Shown here piece after piece: positions 62,316 to 64,000 of a DNA stretch of 64,000 bases. The DNA is from Echinococcus granulosus (lineage: Eukaryota; Platyhelminthes; Cestoda; Cyclophyllidea; Taeniidae), in assembly GCF_000524195.1 (NCBI RefSeq), contig NW_020170424.1:410644-474643 (forward strand). Direction: 5' to 3'. Every line of letters begins with the position of its first letter. The first letter of the stretch is position 1. Below the pieces are notes generated by a model. It saw only the letters and a list, made by a program, of their open reading frames with translations, did not search any database and was not told the origin of the DNA. A program made the position numbers and the translations under genes.

Positions 62316-63666
62316 GTGAGTTGATTTTTGTCACTACATCCAAATTTATAACCTTTATAGCACTTCATTAGTAATGGAGGATTGTGACGCTTCGTCCGCT
62401 CTGGTACTTATTTGTTAAGAAGAGTTGGATGTTCTTGGAACACTTGGATGTGAAATGGCAAATTTCAATGGGAAATTCGTCTATTTCATAGCAAAAAAAC
62501 TTTCATTAAGTTGAACAGTTCTCTAGCAATTTGATTTGGTTACTCATACCTTATACTGTGTTCGGAGGGTAATTCGGATGCTATGCGGTATTAGCACGTT
62601 GGAATATGCTCGTCCAACCTTTTGTCTTTTATGAAGGATGATGATGCTTCAAGAAAGTCTTCAAGGACTCAGTTGGCTGCCATCAAACTACTGTGGACGG
62701 CCGAAGTCGCGGAGGTACAAAACACAGGAGTCACGTGGCAGCGGACTCCATTGTTTGATTCTGCGTCTTGGTCAATTTCGAATGTGTTTAATTGTTGAGC
62801 ACTCGTCCAAAGTTACAAGGCTTTCATCAAAATATTGCTAAATTCACTTGGGTCAACTACGATGTTACCATTTGGCTCAGAATTTAGGGGATTTTTTGTT
62901 GAGCTCTAGCGGTTAGAACTAAACAATAGAGTCTACATTCGAGGTGGGGCAGTTTGTAGTTGTCTTCAGAGGTCTCTCATCGCCGCAAGTGCGCACTTTT
63001 TTCAATCAGATTAGGGTGAAAAATCTCTTCCCACCCCATCGTTTATATGCTATTTAAAATATGAGCGTACAAATCTTGGGTTATGACTCCCCCTGGTCGC
63101 ACGTCGCGCTTCCACGCTATCGAAGAGGCCATCTTTGTAGGACAGAATTCTATGCCACTGGTGGGTTATAAAAAGGGCCGGCGTAATCGTGTATACTCAC
63201 AAAAATGCCTGTCGTTCTGTTTCCATAGGCTCTGTTTTGTTTCGAGCATTATCCTCGACTCTCAGTGTCGGTTTTCATTCCGCAACGGCATTCAGAACCG
63301 TGGTTAAACAACTTCAAATTACATGGAAAGCAGAAATGAAGATCATATGAGGGTCTTTTCACCTTGAAATGGCTTCCAACCCTGAAGACGGTGATGCATT
63401 TCATCGATTTCGATGGAGAATTTAGCTAATTTGCTTTCTTGAAGCTTCTTCCTGACTTTATTTTTTGGGTTCATTGTTGTTCAAATTCTGCTATGTCGAC
63501 ATGGATGTCGTTCCATGTCGAAGTTGTAAGGAGTTCTTTTGTGGACGACTTGGACGGGTTTATTTCGGGTTCTCATCCATTACTTGCTATGCTCCATCGC
63601 TTGAAGTTGAAATGGTTGCCAAAAGTGGTGTGATTTCCATAATCCAATTCGACTATCCATACCAAG
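62316..63666. other. WDR36 intron or 3' region, no exon resolved
   Basis: Exon 13 ends at a clear donor (ACGT|gtgagt), so this is intron. I looked for the conserved Utp21 C-terminal helices and did not find them. Frames at 63439-63633 and 63465-63803 overlap on the plus strand and neither resembles UTP21. Confidence 0.4.
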
Positions 63667-63864
63667 CACTTTTTGCGCCACAAGCGTCAAATCCGTTTGG
63701 ATCTCACCCTTGGACGGGGTCGTGTTCATCACGACGACGTAACGGAATTCGGGCATGTTCCACAACTCTGCTACCAGTTTGGCTCCCTGGACACCAGCCC
63801 TGACGACATTGTGGGACCGTCTGATTTGATATATAGGGCAAAGAAGGCGGATAAAAGTAACTGA
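63667..63864 (+). CDS. Unidentified open segment, possible terminal exon
   Basis: After a possible acceptor (ccataccaag), the frame is open for 65 residues to a TGA. It reads HFLRHKRQIRLDLTLGRGRV, later GHVPQLCYQFGSLDTSPDDI, and ends KKADKSN. The composition looks protein-like, but I do not recognise a family, and it does not match the expected UTP21 C-terminus. The opposite strand is also open (63580-63876), so this could be a decayed gene copy or chance. Confidence 0.25.
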   Translation, partial: HFLRHKRQIRLDLTLGRGRVHHDDVTEFGHVPQLCYQFGSLDTSPDDIVGPSDLIYRAKKADKSN

Positions 63865-64000
63865 AACATCTATCACGTTTCATTCCAAGGCCAGTAGTTC
63901 TCTCCCTCCCCTTTAACTCCAATGACGTGTACAAAGTGTTAAAAATACACCAACAGAAATACTGACACCTTCTCACTGTCTCACGACATAATTTTAAGGT

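Overview
The window is nuclear DNA from an animal. It is intron-rich, uses GT-AG and some GC-AG introns, and has genes spaced kilobases apart. The mix of very short introns (33-41 nt) with kilobase introns, and one gene whose only good start appears to come from a spliced leader, points to a parasitic flatworm (Platyhelminthes; a tapeworm is my best guess, from sequence character only).

Seven protein genes can be assembled with consistent splice phases. From left to right: (1) minus strand, a C2-WW-HECT E3 ubiquitin ligase of the WWP1/ITCH/Su(dx) family, with the C2 domain, four WW domains and the start of HECT present and the rest beyond the left edge; (2) minus strand, a complete SRP54 GTPase; (3) plus strand, a complete IGBP1/alpha4/TAP42 PP2A regulator; (4) plus strand, only 140 nt downstream, a KIAA1143/DUF4604 gene with no genomic ATG at its natural start; (5) plus strand, a complete SHIPPO/STPGR-repeat sperm-tail protein (ODF3/CIMAP-like); (6) minus strand, a complete secreted, probably GPI-anchored alpha carbonic anhydrase; (7) plus strand, a UTP21/WDR36 ribosome-biogenesis WD40 protein whose last exons run past the right edge or were not found.

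The rest is intron or intergenic DNA: a diverged pair of ~1 kb interspersed repeats in the ligase introns, tetranucleotide-derived low-complexity tracts, a decayed BEL/Pao-like retrotransposon fragment near 37.4 kb, and possible tRNA-derived SINE remnants. The intervals 29.9-39.0 kb and 41.7-53.0 kb hold no gene I can support.

The seven genes belong to unrelated housekeeping or tissue functions: ubiquitination, ER targeting, phosphatase regulation, sperm axoneme, pH/CO2 handling and rRNA processing. The notable linkage is the tight IGBP1-KIAA1143 pair, which has the layout of a spliced-leader-resolved polycistronic unit. All exon models come from reading splice sites by eye and from family knowledge; no alignment or transcript data were used.
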